NCBI RefSeq assembly: GCF_023008405.1
Contig: NZ_CP095376.1
Coordinates: forward strand, 7,420,501 to 7,484,500
Direction of reading: 5' to 3'
Source: Amycolatopsis sp. FBCC-B4732
GTDB taxonomy: Bacteria; Actinomycetota; Actinomycetes; Mycobacteriales; Pseudonocardiaceae
DNA length: 64,000 nt
A program made the translations under genes and the position numbers. Below, piece after piece: positions 30,235-39,786 of this stretch. Numbering within the stretch: the stretch's first letter is position 1; every line of letters begins with the position of its first letter. A model generated the notes under the pieces. That model ran no database searches and had not been told where the DNA came from. It was given only the letters and a program-made list of their open reading frames with translations.

Positions 30235-31179
30235 CTAGCCCCGGCCGCCCACCAGGACGTGCTCGATGCGGTCCGCCGCGCCCGGGAGGTCCGTGAGCAG
30301 CTCCACCTTGTCCGGCAGCGCCGCCGGGTCCCAGCCCGGGCCGCACGCGAACAGCCGGCTCCGCTGGCGCCCCCGCGAGACCCGGGCGAACAGCCGCGTG
30401 TCCGCCACCCCGCGCCGGTGGGCCCACAGCACCACAGCGGCCGGCGCGCTCCGGCGCACCGCGACCGCCAGGACGTCCGCCGGCAGCGGCACCCCGAACA
30501 GCTGGGCGCCGATCCGCCGGCCGGCCAGCGACGCCGCCAGCGCGTACATCGGCATCGAGTCGCGTTCCTCCGGGACGCAGCCGAGCAGCACCGGGCGGGT
30601 GTTGCGGGGCTCGTCCAGCACCGGCGTCGCGCGCACCAGTGCCGCGAACACGCACTCCGCGAGCAGGTACTCGACCTCCGCCCCGGCGCTCGCGCCGCGC
30701 CAGCGGGCACCCAGTGCCGACAGCACCGGCTCGATCACGCCCGCCCACGCGGGGAGGACGCCGAGCTCGGTGATGGTGTCCGCGAGCATGCGCTGGACCG
30801 CGCCGACGTCCATCGCCAGCGCCGCCGTGCTCAAGCGGCGGGCGAGCCGGGAGCGGACCTCCAGCCCGTCGTCGGCCGCGGCCGCGTCGGCGGGCGCCGA
30901 AGGCTCCTCCGGCTGCGGGGGCCCGGAGCGCGGCATCTGCTCGAGGGCGTACTTCGCGGCTTCGGCCGTCGAAGCGCCGCTGAGGAGCGCTCGCTGCATC
31001 AGTTCGAGGCGGCCGATGTCGGAGCTGCCGTAGCGGCGGTGGCGGCCGTCAGTGTGGCGGCTGGGGCCCAGTCCGTAGCGGCGGTCCCAGGTTCGGAGGG
31101 TGGACGGGGCGACCCCGAGCCGGCGGGCGACCGAGGCCACCGGCAGGGTGGGTTCTTCGGTGCCCGACCCAGCTCCCAC
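30235..31179 (-). CDS. MerR-type HTH regulator with cobalamin-binding-like C-terminal domain
   Basis: About 314 residues from the GTG at 31179, chosen because the HTH follows directly (LPVASVARRLGVAPSTLRTWDRRYGLGP, in parts) as in related proteins; upstream TTG/ATG starts lack support. The central helical region (RRLSTAALAMDVGAVQRML) and C-terminal alpha/beta region (PVLLGCVPEERDSMPMYALAASLAGR, read in parts) match the layout of B12-binding MerR photoreceptor-like regulators. The cobalamin His motif DxHxxG is not seen, so it may not bind B12. Divergent from whiB across about 210 bases and a candidate regulator of it (inference). Confidence 0.85.
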   Translation of the reverse strand: MGAGSGTEEPTLPVASVARRLGVAPSTLRTWDRRYGLGPSRHTDGRHRRYGSSDIGRLELMQRALLSGASTAEAAKYALEQMPRSGPPQPEEPSAPADAAAADDGLEVRSRLARRLSTAALAMDVGAVQRMLADTITELGVLPAWAGVIEPVLSALGARWRGASAGAEVEYLLAECVFAALVRATPVLDEPRNTRPVLLGCVPEERDSMPMYALAASLAGRRIGAQLFGVPLPADVLAVAVRRSAPAAVVLWAHRRGVADTRLFARVSRGRQRSRLFACGPGWDPAALPDKVELLTDLPGAADRIEHVLVGGRG

Positions 31180-31388
31180 GAGCCTCAATATCCAGGCACC
31201 CAGCGCAGTCGGCAACCGGAGGCGAAACCCCTGCTCACACATCCGGGGGATGCCTAACGGCTGAATCGGGCCGGATCGCTTGAACAACTATTGGCGCGCT
31301 TCTAACGTTACCGCCGTTGCACCGAATGGAGTATCGGCACCACAGCAGAGCAGCTAGCGGCATCGACCGGATGACGGAGGCGGTCAGG

Positions 31389-31691
31389 ATGGCAGACACG
31401 CGCAGGCTCCCAGGACCCAACGCCGACATGTGGGACTGGCAGCTCGAAGGGTCGTGCCGGGGGATGGACAGCGCGTCCTTCTTTCACCCGGACGGCGAGC
31501 GCGGCCCGGCGCGCGCACGACGGGAGGCGAGGGCGAAGGCGGTCTGCCTGAGCTGCCCGGTCCTGGAGATGTGCCGCAGCCACGCGCTGGCGGTGCACGA
31601 GCCGTACGGCATCTGGGGCGGGCTCTCGGAGTCCGAACGCGAGCACCTCATCAAGGCGGACAAACGCGCGCTCAGCATGTCCGGCGGCTGA
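31389..31691 (+). CDS. whiB3: WhiB-family iron-sulfur regulator (WhiB3/WhiD group)
   Basis: 100 residues. Four Fe-S ligands Cys23, Cys53, Cys56 and Cys62 (C...CLSC...C pattern), the beta-turn GIWGG (74-78) and a basic C-terminus (KADKR). WhiB proteins bind a 4Fe-4S cluster and work with the principal sigma factor. The group call rests on position before groEL1 as in M. tuberculosis whiB3 (Rv3416) and on length. ATG at 31389 has GGAGG eight bases upstream; ATG at 31371 is in frame but less well placed. Confidence 0.93.
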   Translation: MADTRRLPGPNADMWDWQLEGSCRGMDSASFFHPDGERGPARARREARAKAVCLSCPVLEMCRSHALAVHEPYGIWGGLSESEREHLIKADKRALSMSGG

Positions 31692-31705
31692 GCGGCCACA
31701 GACAT

Positions 31706-31739
31706 CGGAGGGCGGCACCGGGTGGGGTGCCGCCCTCCG
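31706..31739 (+). terminator. hairpin terminator of whiB
   Basis: A 14-base perfect stem CGGAGGGCGGCACC / GGTGCCGCCCTCCG with a 6-base loop, 15 bases after the whiB stop. Confidence 0.88.
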
Positions 31740-31757
31740 TGCTTTCCGGGTGTTCCC

Positions 31758-32160
31758 CGGGAACGGAACGGGGCGGCACCCCAGCAGGAGTGCCGCCCCG
31801 TCTCGCCCGCAATCAGTGCAGGTGGCCATGGCCCGCGCCAGCAGACCCGAGACAGAACTCGCGCCTCGAGTAGAGGAACGGCCGGCACTCGGCGTAGCTC
31901 GCGAAGTCGGCCGGCGCCACTGCGCAGGCGCCGGTCTCCGGGAACGGAACGGGGCGGCACCCCAGCAGGAGTGCCGCCCCGTCTCGTCGGAAATCAGTGC
32001 TCGTGCCGCGCGGCCTCGGCGCGGCCCGCACCTCGGGCAAATGAACGGGCGCCACTCGGCGTAGCTCGCGAAGTCGGCCGGCGCCACTGCGCAGGCGCCG
32101 GTCTCCGGGAACGGAACGGGGCGGCACCCCCGCAGGAGTACCGCCCCGTCTCGTCGGAAA
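31758..32160 (-). repeat. tandem duplication of the groEL tail and terminator
   Basis: Downstream of groEL (minus strand) the hairpin block GGAACGGAACGGGGCGGCAC...GCCGCCCCGT occurs three times, at about 31761, 31942 and 32109 (spacing 181 and 167 bases). Between hairpins lies a nearly identical segment that, read on the minus strand, encodes ADFASYAE(W/C)RPF. Just before the two farther hairpins sit degenerate copies of the groEL 3' end: near 31811-31845 the minus strand still reads AGAGHGHLH-stop, compared with [13 protein letters not shown] in groEL. A 35-codon frame (31813-31920) spans one unit. There is no typical gene here. Confidence 0.85.
32116..32149 (-). terminator. groEL terminator hairpin
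   Basis: Stem ACGGGGCGG / CCGCCCCGT 12 bases after the groEL stop. It is the nearest of three copies in the tandem repeat, so transcripts escaping it meet two further hairpins. Confidence 0.8.
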
Positions 32161-33786
<1,626 letters not shown>

Positions 33787-33815
33787 TTACCTTTCGGTGG
33801 GTCTGAAACGCAAGA

Positions 33816-33853
33816 ACGCCCCGCTCCCCGGCGTTGTGCGGGGCCCGGGGCGT
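33816..33853 (-). other. groES-groEL intercistronic hairpin
   Basis: ACGCCCCG / CGGGGCGT outer stem with an inner CCCC/GGGG pairing, lying between the groES stop and the groEL start. There is no U-run. It could be an mRNA-processing or partial attenuation site that sets the ratio of groES to groEL; this is inference. Confidence 0.55.
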
Positions 33854-33872
33854 CATGCGCTGCGAGCGGACG

Positions 33873-34166
33873 TCAGTTGATGACGGCCAGCACGTCGCGG
33901 GCGGACAGGATGAGGTAGTCCTCACCGTTGTACTTGACCTCGGTGCCGCCGTACTTGGAGTAGATGACGACGTCGCCGACGTTCACGTCGAGCGGGACGC
34001 GGTTGCCCTTGTCGTCGATCCGGCCCGGGCCCACGGCCAGAACCTTGCCCTCCTGGGGCTTCTCCTTGGCGGTGTCGGGGATGACGAGGCCGGAAGCGGT
34101 CGTCTCCTCGGCCTCGCTCGTCTGGACAACGATCTTGTCCTCGAGCGGCTTGATGTTCACGCTCAC
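33873..34166 (-). CDS. groES: co-chaperonin GroES
   Basis: 97 residues. Seven-subunit lid for Gro[15 protein letters not shown] at the start, mobile loop around [20 protein letters not shown], and end [14 protein letters not shown]. The GTG at 34166 has GGAGG nine bases upstream, which fixes the start over an earlier in-frame ATG/GTG. First gene of the groES-groEL operon. Confidence 0.97.
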   Translation of the reverse strand: MSVNIKPLEDKIVVQTSEAEETTASGLVIPDTAKEKPQEGKVLAVGPGRIDDKGNRVPLDVNVGDVVIYSKYGGTEVKYNGEDYLILSARDVLAVIN

Positions 34167-34263
34167 CGGGTTGACCTCCACGGTCGTCGAAAGCGTTGGC
34201 AGGTTGTGGTTACGGCTCTACCACCCCCGCCGTCGCGGGTGCCGGGGCTGTCGGGCCGTGCGA

Positions 34264-34290
34264 TTAGCACTCTAGCCACGTGAGTGCCAG
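34264..34290 (-). promoter_or_regulatory. CIRCE operator with overlapping promoter
   Basis: TTAGCACTC-N9-GAGTGCCAG matches the CIRCE consensus TTAGCACTC-N9-GAGTGCTAA with two changes in the right arm. On the minus strand TTGCAC, 18 bases, TAGAGT (a vegetative -35/-10 pair) overlaps it. HrcA bound here should block groES-groEL transcription; hrcA itself is not in the window. Confidence 0.93.
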
Positions 34291-34341
34291 TCGTGCAAGG
34301 AGGGTCCACCCGACATGCCGAAAGAGCCCTGACCCGCGGTT

Positions 34342-34533
34342 TCAGCCCAGGTCGCGCCGAACCGTCGGCACGGACCGGACCGCGGCGCCCCGGGCGTGGG
34401 CCGGGTCCATCAGCTTGACGAACAGCTCGGCGGTCCGGAGGTCGCGCTCGAGCTCGGCCGCGGCGCTGAGCCTCGCTCCTTCGCGGCGCTTGACACGGCA
34501 GGTCACCCAGGAGCCGACCACGGCCGACAGCAC
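34342..34533 (-). CDS. possible small protein (63 residues)
   Basis: A minus-strand frame from a GTG at 34533 with almost exclusively G/C third positions, reading VLSAVVGSWVTCRVKRREG, then ELERDLRTAELFVKLMD. The ribosome-binding site is weak (AAGGG about 12 bases upstream) and no family is recognised. It lies alone in the 318-base gap between the CIRCE element and the amidase gene. The plus-strand frames there look worse. It could be a real small gene or a high-GC artefact. Confidence 0.35.
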   Translation of the reverse strand: MLSAVVGSWVTCRVKRREGARLSAAAELERDLRTAELFVKLMDPAHARGAAVRSVPTVRRDLG

Positions 34534-34614
34534 GGTTTCGCCGGCCCTTACCCCCAGCGTGAGTTTCTGGTTAGGTTCTGACGTCTGGCACCTGAACCCT
34601 GGGGGTTTATGCCC

Positions 34615-36471
34615 ATGTCCCTCCCAAGATCGGCCGCGCTCCTCGCCGCCGTCGCCCTCACCACCGGCCTGGCCGCCGCGCCCGCGCAAGCCGCCACCAC
34701 CGATCAGCGCCAACGCGACTTCACCGCCGCCGCGGCCGAGTTCGGGGTCCCGGTGAACGTCCTCCTCGGCGTCTCCTACCTGGAGTCACGCTGGGACTTC
34801 AACGCCGGCACACCCAGCACGTCCGCCGGTTACGGCCCGATGCACCTCACCGACGTCCGCGAAGCCGGCGTGGCCACCACCCACCACGACGAAGGCACCG
34901 AGGACCCCCGGGGCGACGACGCCCGTCCGGCCCTGCACCCGAAGGCCGGGCCGGCGACGCCCCCACCGGGCCTGCAGACCGTCGACGAGGCCGCCCGGCT
35001 CGTCGGCCGAACCGCCGAAACCCTCCGCACCGACCCCGCGGAGAACATCCGAGGCGGCGCCGCTCTCCTCGCGAAGTACCACGCCGGCAACACCTGGTAC
35101 GACGCCGTCGCGAAGTACAGCGGATCCACCGGAGACGCGGCACGGACCTTCGCCGACGAGGTCTACGACACCATCAAGACCGGCGTCGCCCGCACGACCG
35201 ACGACGGCCAGCAGGTCAGCCTGAGCCCCAGCCCGGGCACGACGGTGCCGCAGCACGGCGGGAACCCGGCGAACGTCGAGTGCCCGCGGACCGTCACCTG
35301 CGAGTCCGTCCCCGCTCCCTACCAGGAGCTGCCGGACGACGACTACGGCAACCACGACCTCGCCAACCGGCCGGTCAGCCAGAAGATCGACCACATCGTC
35401 ATCCACGACACCGAGGGCTACTGGGACAACGTCCTCGACCTCGCGCAGGACCCGACCTACGTCAGCTGGCACTACACGATCCGCTCCAACGACGGCCTGA
35501 TCGCGCAGCACGTGCCGACCAAGGACGTCGCCTGGCACGCCGGCAACTGGTACGTCAACGCCAAGTCCGTCGGCATCGAGCACGAGGGCTTCGCCGCCAA
35601 GGGCACCTGGTACACCGAGGCGATGTACCGCTCGAGCGCGAAGCTCGTCGGCTACCTCGCGCGCAAGTACGGCATCCCGCTCGACCGGGCGCACATCATC
35701 GGCCACGACAACGTGCCGGGCACGATCCCGTCGACGATCAAGGGCATGCACTGGGACCCGGGCCCCTACTGGGACTGGTCGCACTACTTCGACCTGCTGG
35801 GCGCGCCGCTCGGCGGGTTCGGCCTGCCCGGCTCGTCGCTGGTCACCATCGACCCGGACTTCGCGAAGAACCAGCCCGCGTTCACCGGCTGCGACAGCCC
35901 CGGGACGCCGTGCGCGCCGCGCGGTTCGGAGGCCGTCGTGCTGCACTCGGAGCCGAGTGAAGCCTCGCCGCTGCTGAAGGACATCGGCCTGCACACCGAC
36001 GGCACGCCGTCCACAATGGACGTCTCCGACGTCGGCAGCCGCGTGGCGACCGGGCAGCGGTACGCCGTCGCGGAGGTCCGCGGCGACTGGACGGCGATCT
36101 GGTACCTCGGGCAGAAGGGCTGGTTCCAGAACCCGCGCGGCGCCCGGGTGGTGAAGCCAGCGATCGGGCTCGTGGTGACCCCGAAGCCGGGGCTGGCGAC
36201 GATCCCGGTGTACGGCCGCGCCTACCCCGAGCCGGAGGCCTACCCGGCGAACGTCACCGTGCAGGCCATCACTCCGCTGCCGTACACGCTCTCCGCCGGG
36301 CAGAAGTACTCCTCGGCCGGGACGGTCGGCTCGGAGTACTACTCGGCCACGACGTTCGACCTGGCCGACCACGTGGTGGTGAAGGGCAAGCTCAAGTACG
36401 TGCAGATCCAGTTCGGGCACCGGATCGCGTTCGTCAAGGCGGACGACGTCCGGCTCGTGCCGGCGTTCTGA
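34615..36471 (+). CDS. secreted N-acetylmuramoyl-L-alanine amidase
   Basis: About 618 residues. Sec signal peptide (cut near AAPAQA-A), then a lytic-transglycosylase-like helical region (EFGVPVNVLLGVSYLESRW, GYGPMHLTDV), then an Amidase_2 domain at about 250-400 with zinc-type residues (IDHIVIHDTEG, WHYTI, HIIGHDNVPG) and the WDPGPYWDW end. The C-terminal 200 residues look like SH3-type wall-binding modules (GDWTAIWYLGQKGWF). It cleaves the bond between muramic acid and the peptide in cell wall. The start at 34615 has GGGGG nine bases upstream; ATG at 34609 is also possible. Confidence 0.92.
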   Translation: MSLPRSAALLAAVALTTGLAAAPAQAATTDQRQRDFTAAAAEFGVPVNVLLGVSYLESRWDFNAGTPSTSAGYGPMHLTDVREAGVATTHHDEGTEDPRGDDARPALHPKAGPATPPPGLQTVDEAARLVGRTAETLRTDPAENIRGGAALLAKYHAGNTWYDAVAKYSGSTGDAARTFADEVYDTIKTGVARTTDDGQQVSLSPSPGTTVPQHGGNPANVECPRTVTCESVPAPYQELPDDDYGNHDLANRPVSQKIDHIVIHDTEGYWDNVLDLAQDPTYVSWHYTIRSNDGLIAQHVPTKDVAWHAGNWYVNAKSVGIEHEGFAAKGTWYTEAMYRSSAKLVGYLARKYGIPLDRAHIIGHDNVPGTIPSTIKGMHWDPGPYWDWSHYFDLLGAPLGGFGLPGSSLVTIDPDFAKNQPAFTGCDSPGTPCAPRGSEAVVLHSEPSEASPLLKDIGLHTDGTPSTMDVSDVGSRVATGQRYAVAEVRGDWTAIWYLGQKGWFQNPRGARVVKPAIGLVVTPKPGLATIPVYGRAYPEPEAYPANVTVQAITPLPYTLSAGQKYSSAGTVGSEYYSATTFDLADHVVVKGKLKYVQIQFGHRIAFVKADDVRLVPAF

Positions 36472-36490
36472 CCGCTGGTGGGGGTCGCGC

Positions 36491-37867
36491 TCACGCGTCG
36501 AGCGCGACCTTCACCCCGGCCGCCTGTTCGGTGTTGCGGCGCGTCTTCGCCCAGCCGTTGCGGCCGCGGACCAAGCGGAACAGCGCGCGCCACGACGTCA
36601 CGTAGAACGTGTAGATGTAGGCCGCGTAAGCGAAACCGAGACCGATCCCGCGCAGCACGTTGCGGCTGCGCAAGCACTTCAGCTGGTAGATCGGGCCCCA
36701 CACCAGGAACGGCAGCAGCCCGAACGAGCCGTAGATGGCGAAGAGGATCCACGCGCCGCCGGTGAACCACGTCCACATCTGCGCCGGGTCGCCCGCGGTG
36801 CTCGTCACCAGCAGGATGAACGGGATCGGGTACAGCAGCGAGCCGAGCAGCTGCAGCCACGGCTGGGCGAGGTAGTACATCATCTCCGCCGCCCCGAGCG
36901 TGCTGACGTGCGGTGAATCCCAGATCCGGCGCAGGTACCGGGCGCACTGCATGGTGCCCTGCCCCCACCTGGTGCGCTGCACGAGGAAGCGCCGCAGGCT
37001 GTACAGACCCTCTTGCGCCACATGGGAATCCGGCGTGAACCCGGTGCGCCAGCCGGCCGTGAGCAGGTGGACGCCGAGTTCGAAGTCCTCCAGCAGCGAG
37101 CCGCGCCACGGCTGTTCGTCGGCGCCCGCGATGGAGTCCAGCGCGGTGAGCCGGGTGAACTGGCCGTTGCCGCCCATGGAGATCGTGCCGGTGAAGCCGC
37201 GGGAGGTCTGGATCGCCGCGATCGCCGTCCGGAACTCGAGGTCCTGCAGCTGCGCGAGCTTGAGGCCGAACCAGCGCCCGACCGGGTTCCGCGACGGCGG
37301 CGGCGTTCCGACGTTGCTCATCCGGACGTCCAGCTGGACCGCGCCGATCCCCTCGTCGCCGAAGAGGTGGTCGGCCGCGCAGACCTCGAGGCAGTTCGGC
37401 GCCGGGCGGCCGTCGGCGTCGACGACCACCACGACGACGTCGTCGCGCGAGGCGTCCGGGCCCATCCAGTCGTTCAGCGCCCGGTAGGCCGCGTTGAGGG
37501 CGTCCCCCTTGCCGGTCCGCGCCTCGGGCCGCGTGCGCGGCACCAGGTGCAGGTACGGGTCGTAGCCGCCGTGGCGGCGCCACAGCATCCGGACGACGCG
37601 GGCGGTGCGGTCCTCCGAGTCGTCGTCGACGACCCAGACGTGCGCCTTGCGGAACGTCGTGCGCAGGTAGCGGATCGTCTCGCGGATCACCGTCTGCTCG
37701 TCGCGGCACGGGACGAAGAAGTGCCACGTGTAGTCGGCCGGGTCGCCGACCGGCGCGGGCTTGCGCCGCAGGTACGGCACCACGATGACGACGACGTACA
37801 CCAGGAACGCCACGCTCATCGTGAGCGCGAACGCCTGCGTGATCGCCAGCAGGACCTTGATGCTCAT
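36491..37867 (-). CDS. GT2-family membrane glycosyltransferase
   Basis: 458 residues. N-terminal membrane segment, cytoplasmic GT-A domain with DDDSEDRT, the DADG metal motif, EDFELG and QRTRWGQG (the QxxRW motif of processive synthases), then four or five C-terminal membrane segments. It resembles cellulose/hyaluronan-synthase-type transferases. It overlaps the exosortase-like gene by 4 bases (ATGA), so the two are co-translated. This supports a role in glycosylating or building an exopolysaccharide linked to protein anchoring (inference). Confidence 0.93.
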   Translation of the reverse strand: MSIKVLLAITQAFALTMSVAFLVYVVVIVVPYLRRKPAPVGDPADYTWHFFVPCRDEQTVIRETIRYLRTTFRKAHVWVVDDDSEDRTARVVRMLWRRHGGYDPYLHLVPRTRPEARTGKGDALNAAYRALNDWMGPDASRDDVVVVVVDADGRPAPNCLEVCAADHLFGDEGIGAVQLDVRMSNVGTPPPSRNPVGRWFGLKLAQLQDLEFRTAIAAIQTSRGFTGTISMGGNGQFTRLTALDSIAGADEQPWRGSLLEDFELGVHLLTAGWRTGFTPDSHVAQEGLYSLRRFLVQRTRWGQGTMQCARYLRRIWDSPHVSTLGAAEMMYYLAQPWLQLLGSLLYPIPFILLVTSTAGDPAQMWTWFTGGAWILFAIYGSFGLLPFLVWGPIYQLKCLRSRNVLRGIGLGFAYAAYIYTFYVTSWRALFRLVRGRNGWAKTRRNTEQAAGVKVALDA

Positions 37868-38403
37868 GCCTTCTTCTTCCGCGTGGCCAGCCAGACGAAC
37901 AGGACCAGCGAGACGGCACCGCCGAACACGCTGACCATCGAGCCGAGCAGCGTGTGCCCCCAGTAGTAGCCGTCGTCGGTGCCGAGCCCGCGCACGAGCC
38001 CGACGATCGTGAGAATGCGCAGCTGGTTAACCAGCACGACGACGACCGCGGCAATACCGAGCGAAAAGAAGAGCCGCTTCGCATTCGCGGGCCGGAAGTA
38101 CAGCATGATCATCGTCACAACGAGCAACGGAAGCAAAAGGAACGCCGAAGAACATTCCGGTGTCATTCTCAACCCGAACGGAGTAGTGCTCGTCAACCCA
38201 AAGTAAACAGACTCCCGATCGGGTGCCACATAAACACCCGATGTAGTGATCACCTCGAGGATCGCACCGGCGAGCCGCACTTCCAGTTCGCGGTAGAACC
38301 GCTCGGCCAGCACCACCACGGCACCCGCGGCCGCCAGCGCGCTCAGCGCGATGACCAGCGGGAACCGTGCCATACCTGCGTTCGGAGCGCTCGCTACGGC
38401 CAC
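37864..38403 (-). CDS. exosortase/archaeosortase-family transpeptidase
   Basis: 179 residues, multi-pass. The exosortase catalytic triad is visible: Cys84 in TPECSSAFLLLPLL, Arg129 in VNQLRILTIVG, His150 in YYWGHTLLGS. Such enzymes cut a C-terminal sorting signal and attach or release the protein. Between about 38030 and 38260 the codons use A/T at third positions far more than neighbours, suggesting recent transfer or relaxed codon selection. Divergent from a protein with a matching C-terminal signal. Possibly the exosortase P group that NCBIfam pairs with choice-of-anchor P proteins (recollection, not checked). Confidence 0.88.
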   Translation of the reverse strand: MAVASAPNAGMARFPLVIALSALAAAGAVVVLAERFYRELEVRLAGAILEVITTSGVYVAPDRESVYFGLTSTTPFGLRMTPECSSAFLLLPLLVVTMIMLYFRPANAKRLFFSLGIAAVVVVLVNQLRILTIVGLVRGLGTDDGYYWGHTLLGSMVSVFGGAVSLVLFVWLATRKKKA

Positions 38404-38732
38404 GACGGTCCTCTCGGTGTCGGTTGTCGGATCAAGCTGCGGACCCCGGGCGAGCGTAAAACACCACCGGCCGTCACTTCCACTCGGAGGCGTGGTTTAG
38501 CGGCCCATTCGGCAGCTCCACCCGCAAACTTGCTAGGCCATCCGAGTGATGCGGAAACGACCTGCGGAAACTCCGCCACGTTGTACCCGATCCGGTGGTT
38601 CGGGAAATATCGTGTGCCATTCGGGCCGCTCTTCGCGATAGTCGATTCGCGTGCCGACTCGAAGCAAGCCGGTTTATCCGCGCCGCCGTCACGCACCCCC
38701 GATTAACTCCAGCGAATTCGGAGGAAAGTTTG
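38404..38732. other. divergent promoter region of the exosortase locus
   Basis: About 330 bases between the exosortase-like and anchored-substrate genes, with clearly lower GC than elsewhere. No gene seen on either strand. It presumably carries both promoters. GGAGG lies eight bases before the substrate start. Confidence 0.5.
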
Positions 38733-39500
38733 ATGAAGAGCTCCCTCGTGCGCCGTGGCGGCCTGCTCGCCGCGGTCGTGGCGAGCGTCGTGCTCGCCGG
38801 CGCGACCCCCGCGTCGGCCGCTCCCGGTGACGGGTCGGCCTACGGCGTGAACGTCGACGTGACGCTGCTCGGGCAACCGGCGGTGAAGGCCGGCCCGCTC
38901 GCGGCCGCGAACACCGCGGGCCCGACGACCAACAGCTTGGCCTCGGCGAACCTGACCGGGATCCTGACCACCGGCGTGATCAACACCGAGGCCAAGCGCG
39001 ACGACAACTCCGGCGCGGTGACGGCCAAGGCCAGCACCGCCGACGTCGGGCTGCCGCTGCTCAAGGCCCTCGGCAACAACGTCGGCGCCAAGGCCGTCGA
39101 GGCGGTCTGCACGGCGACCCAGGCGGGCGTCACGGGCAGCACCACGCTGGTCGGCGCGAACCTCGGCAGCGCGGGCGCGGTCGACGCGACCCCGGCGCCG
39201 AACACCCAGGTCAAGGTCGCGATCGCCGGGATCAACGTCGCGACGGTCATCCTCAACGAGCAGATCAAGAACAAGGACGGCAGCCTCACGGTCAACGCCA
39301 TCCACGTGAAGCTGCTCGGCGGTGTGGTCGGCGCGCTCGGCTCGGGTGACGTGATCGTGTCGTCGGCGACCTGCGGCCCGGCCGCGCCGCCGATGCCGCT
39401 CGCGTCCGGCGCCGGGCTGTGGATCGGCCTCGGCCTGCTCGGCGCGGTCGCGGTGCCCGTGGGCACGCGCATCTTCCGCCGCCGTTCCGCACAGGCCTGA
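38733..39500 (+). CDS. secreted protein with C-terminal membrane sorting signal (choice-of-anchor P-like)
   Basis: 255 residues. Sec signal peptide (SSLVRRGGLLAAVVASVVL, cut near ATPASA), a mature beta-rich domain of about 190 residues beginning YGVNVDVTLLG, two Cys (VCTATQ and TCGPA) that may form a disulfide, and a C-terminal tripartite signal: PPMPLASGAG, a hydrophobic helix (LWIGLGLLGAVAVPVG) and RRRS. There is no LPxTG motif. Divergent beside an exosortase-like gene, so it is the probable substrate. ATG with GGAGG upstream. Confidence 0.85.
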   Translation: MKSSLVRRGGLLAAVVASVVLAGATPASAAPGDGSAYGVNVDVTLLGQPAVKAGPLAAANTAGPTTNSLASANLTGILTTGVINTEAKRDDNSGAVTAKASTADVGLPLLKALGNNVGAKAVEAVCTATQAGVTGSTTLVGANLGSAGAVDATPAPNTQVKVAIAGINVATVILNEQIKNKDGSLTVNAIHVKLLGGVVGALGSGDVIVSSATCGPAAPPMPLASGAGLWIGLGLLGAVAVPVGTRIFRRRSAQA

Positions 39501-39512
39501 GCGGAGGCCCGG

Positions 39513-39692
39513 ATGTACAAGATGCCGGGCGCGGGTGTCGGAGTCGCCGGTGGCGGGGTGGGCACCCTCGCCGCCACCGGCGCCGACATCGGGTGGTGGC
39601 TGGCCGTCGGCGTGCTCCTGGTCCTGCTCGGGACCGTGGCGCTGATCGCGGTCCACCGCCGCAACCGCCGCCTCTCCCAGGCGCGGGATTGA
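39513..39692 (+). CDS. 59-residue LAxTG mini-protein
   Basis: A short gene 12 bases after the substrate gene. It starts MYKMPGAGVGVAGGGVG, has a sorting motif LAATG, a hydrophobic helix (WWLAVGVLLVLLGTVALIAV) and a basic tail HRRNRR. LAxTG is the signal recognised by class E sortases of high-GC actinobacteria. There is no separate signal peptide or passenger domain: the protein is essentially an anchor. GGAGG precedes the ATG within eight bases. Strong third-position GC bias supports coding. Confidence 0.75.
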   Translation: MYKMPGAGVGVAGGGVGTLAATGADIGWWLAVGVLLVLLGTVALIAVHRRNRRLSQARD

Positions 39693-39786
39693 GGAACGGG
39701 CCGTCGGCGTGTGCCCCTCGCACGCCGGCGGCCCGCGGTGGAAATTTTCGTGGAGACTGGACTATGTGGAGAAGGGGTACCGCCGG

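Noticed and set aside
31308..32087. A 259-codon minus-strand frame across whiB and the repeat region
   Set aside because: It runs antisense to whiB and through three hairpins; only the repeated ADFASYAEWRPF piece is noteworthy, and it is reported as a repeat.
31758..32160. CRISPR-like array
   Set aside because: Only three units, unequal spacing, units are terminators plus groEL tail copies, and there are no cas genes.
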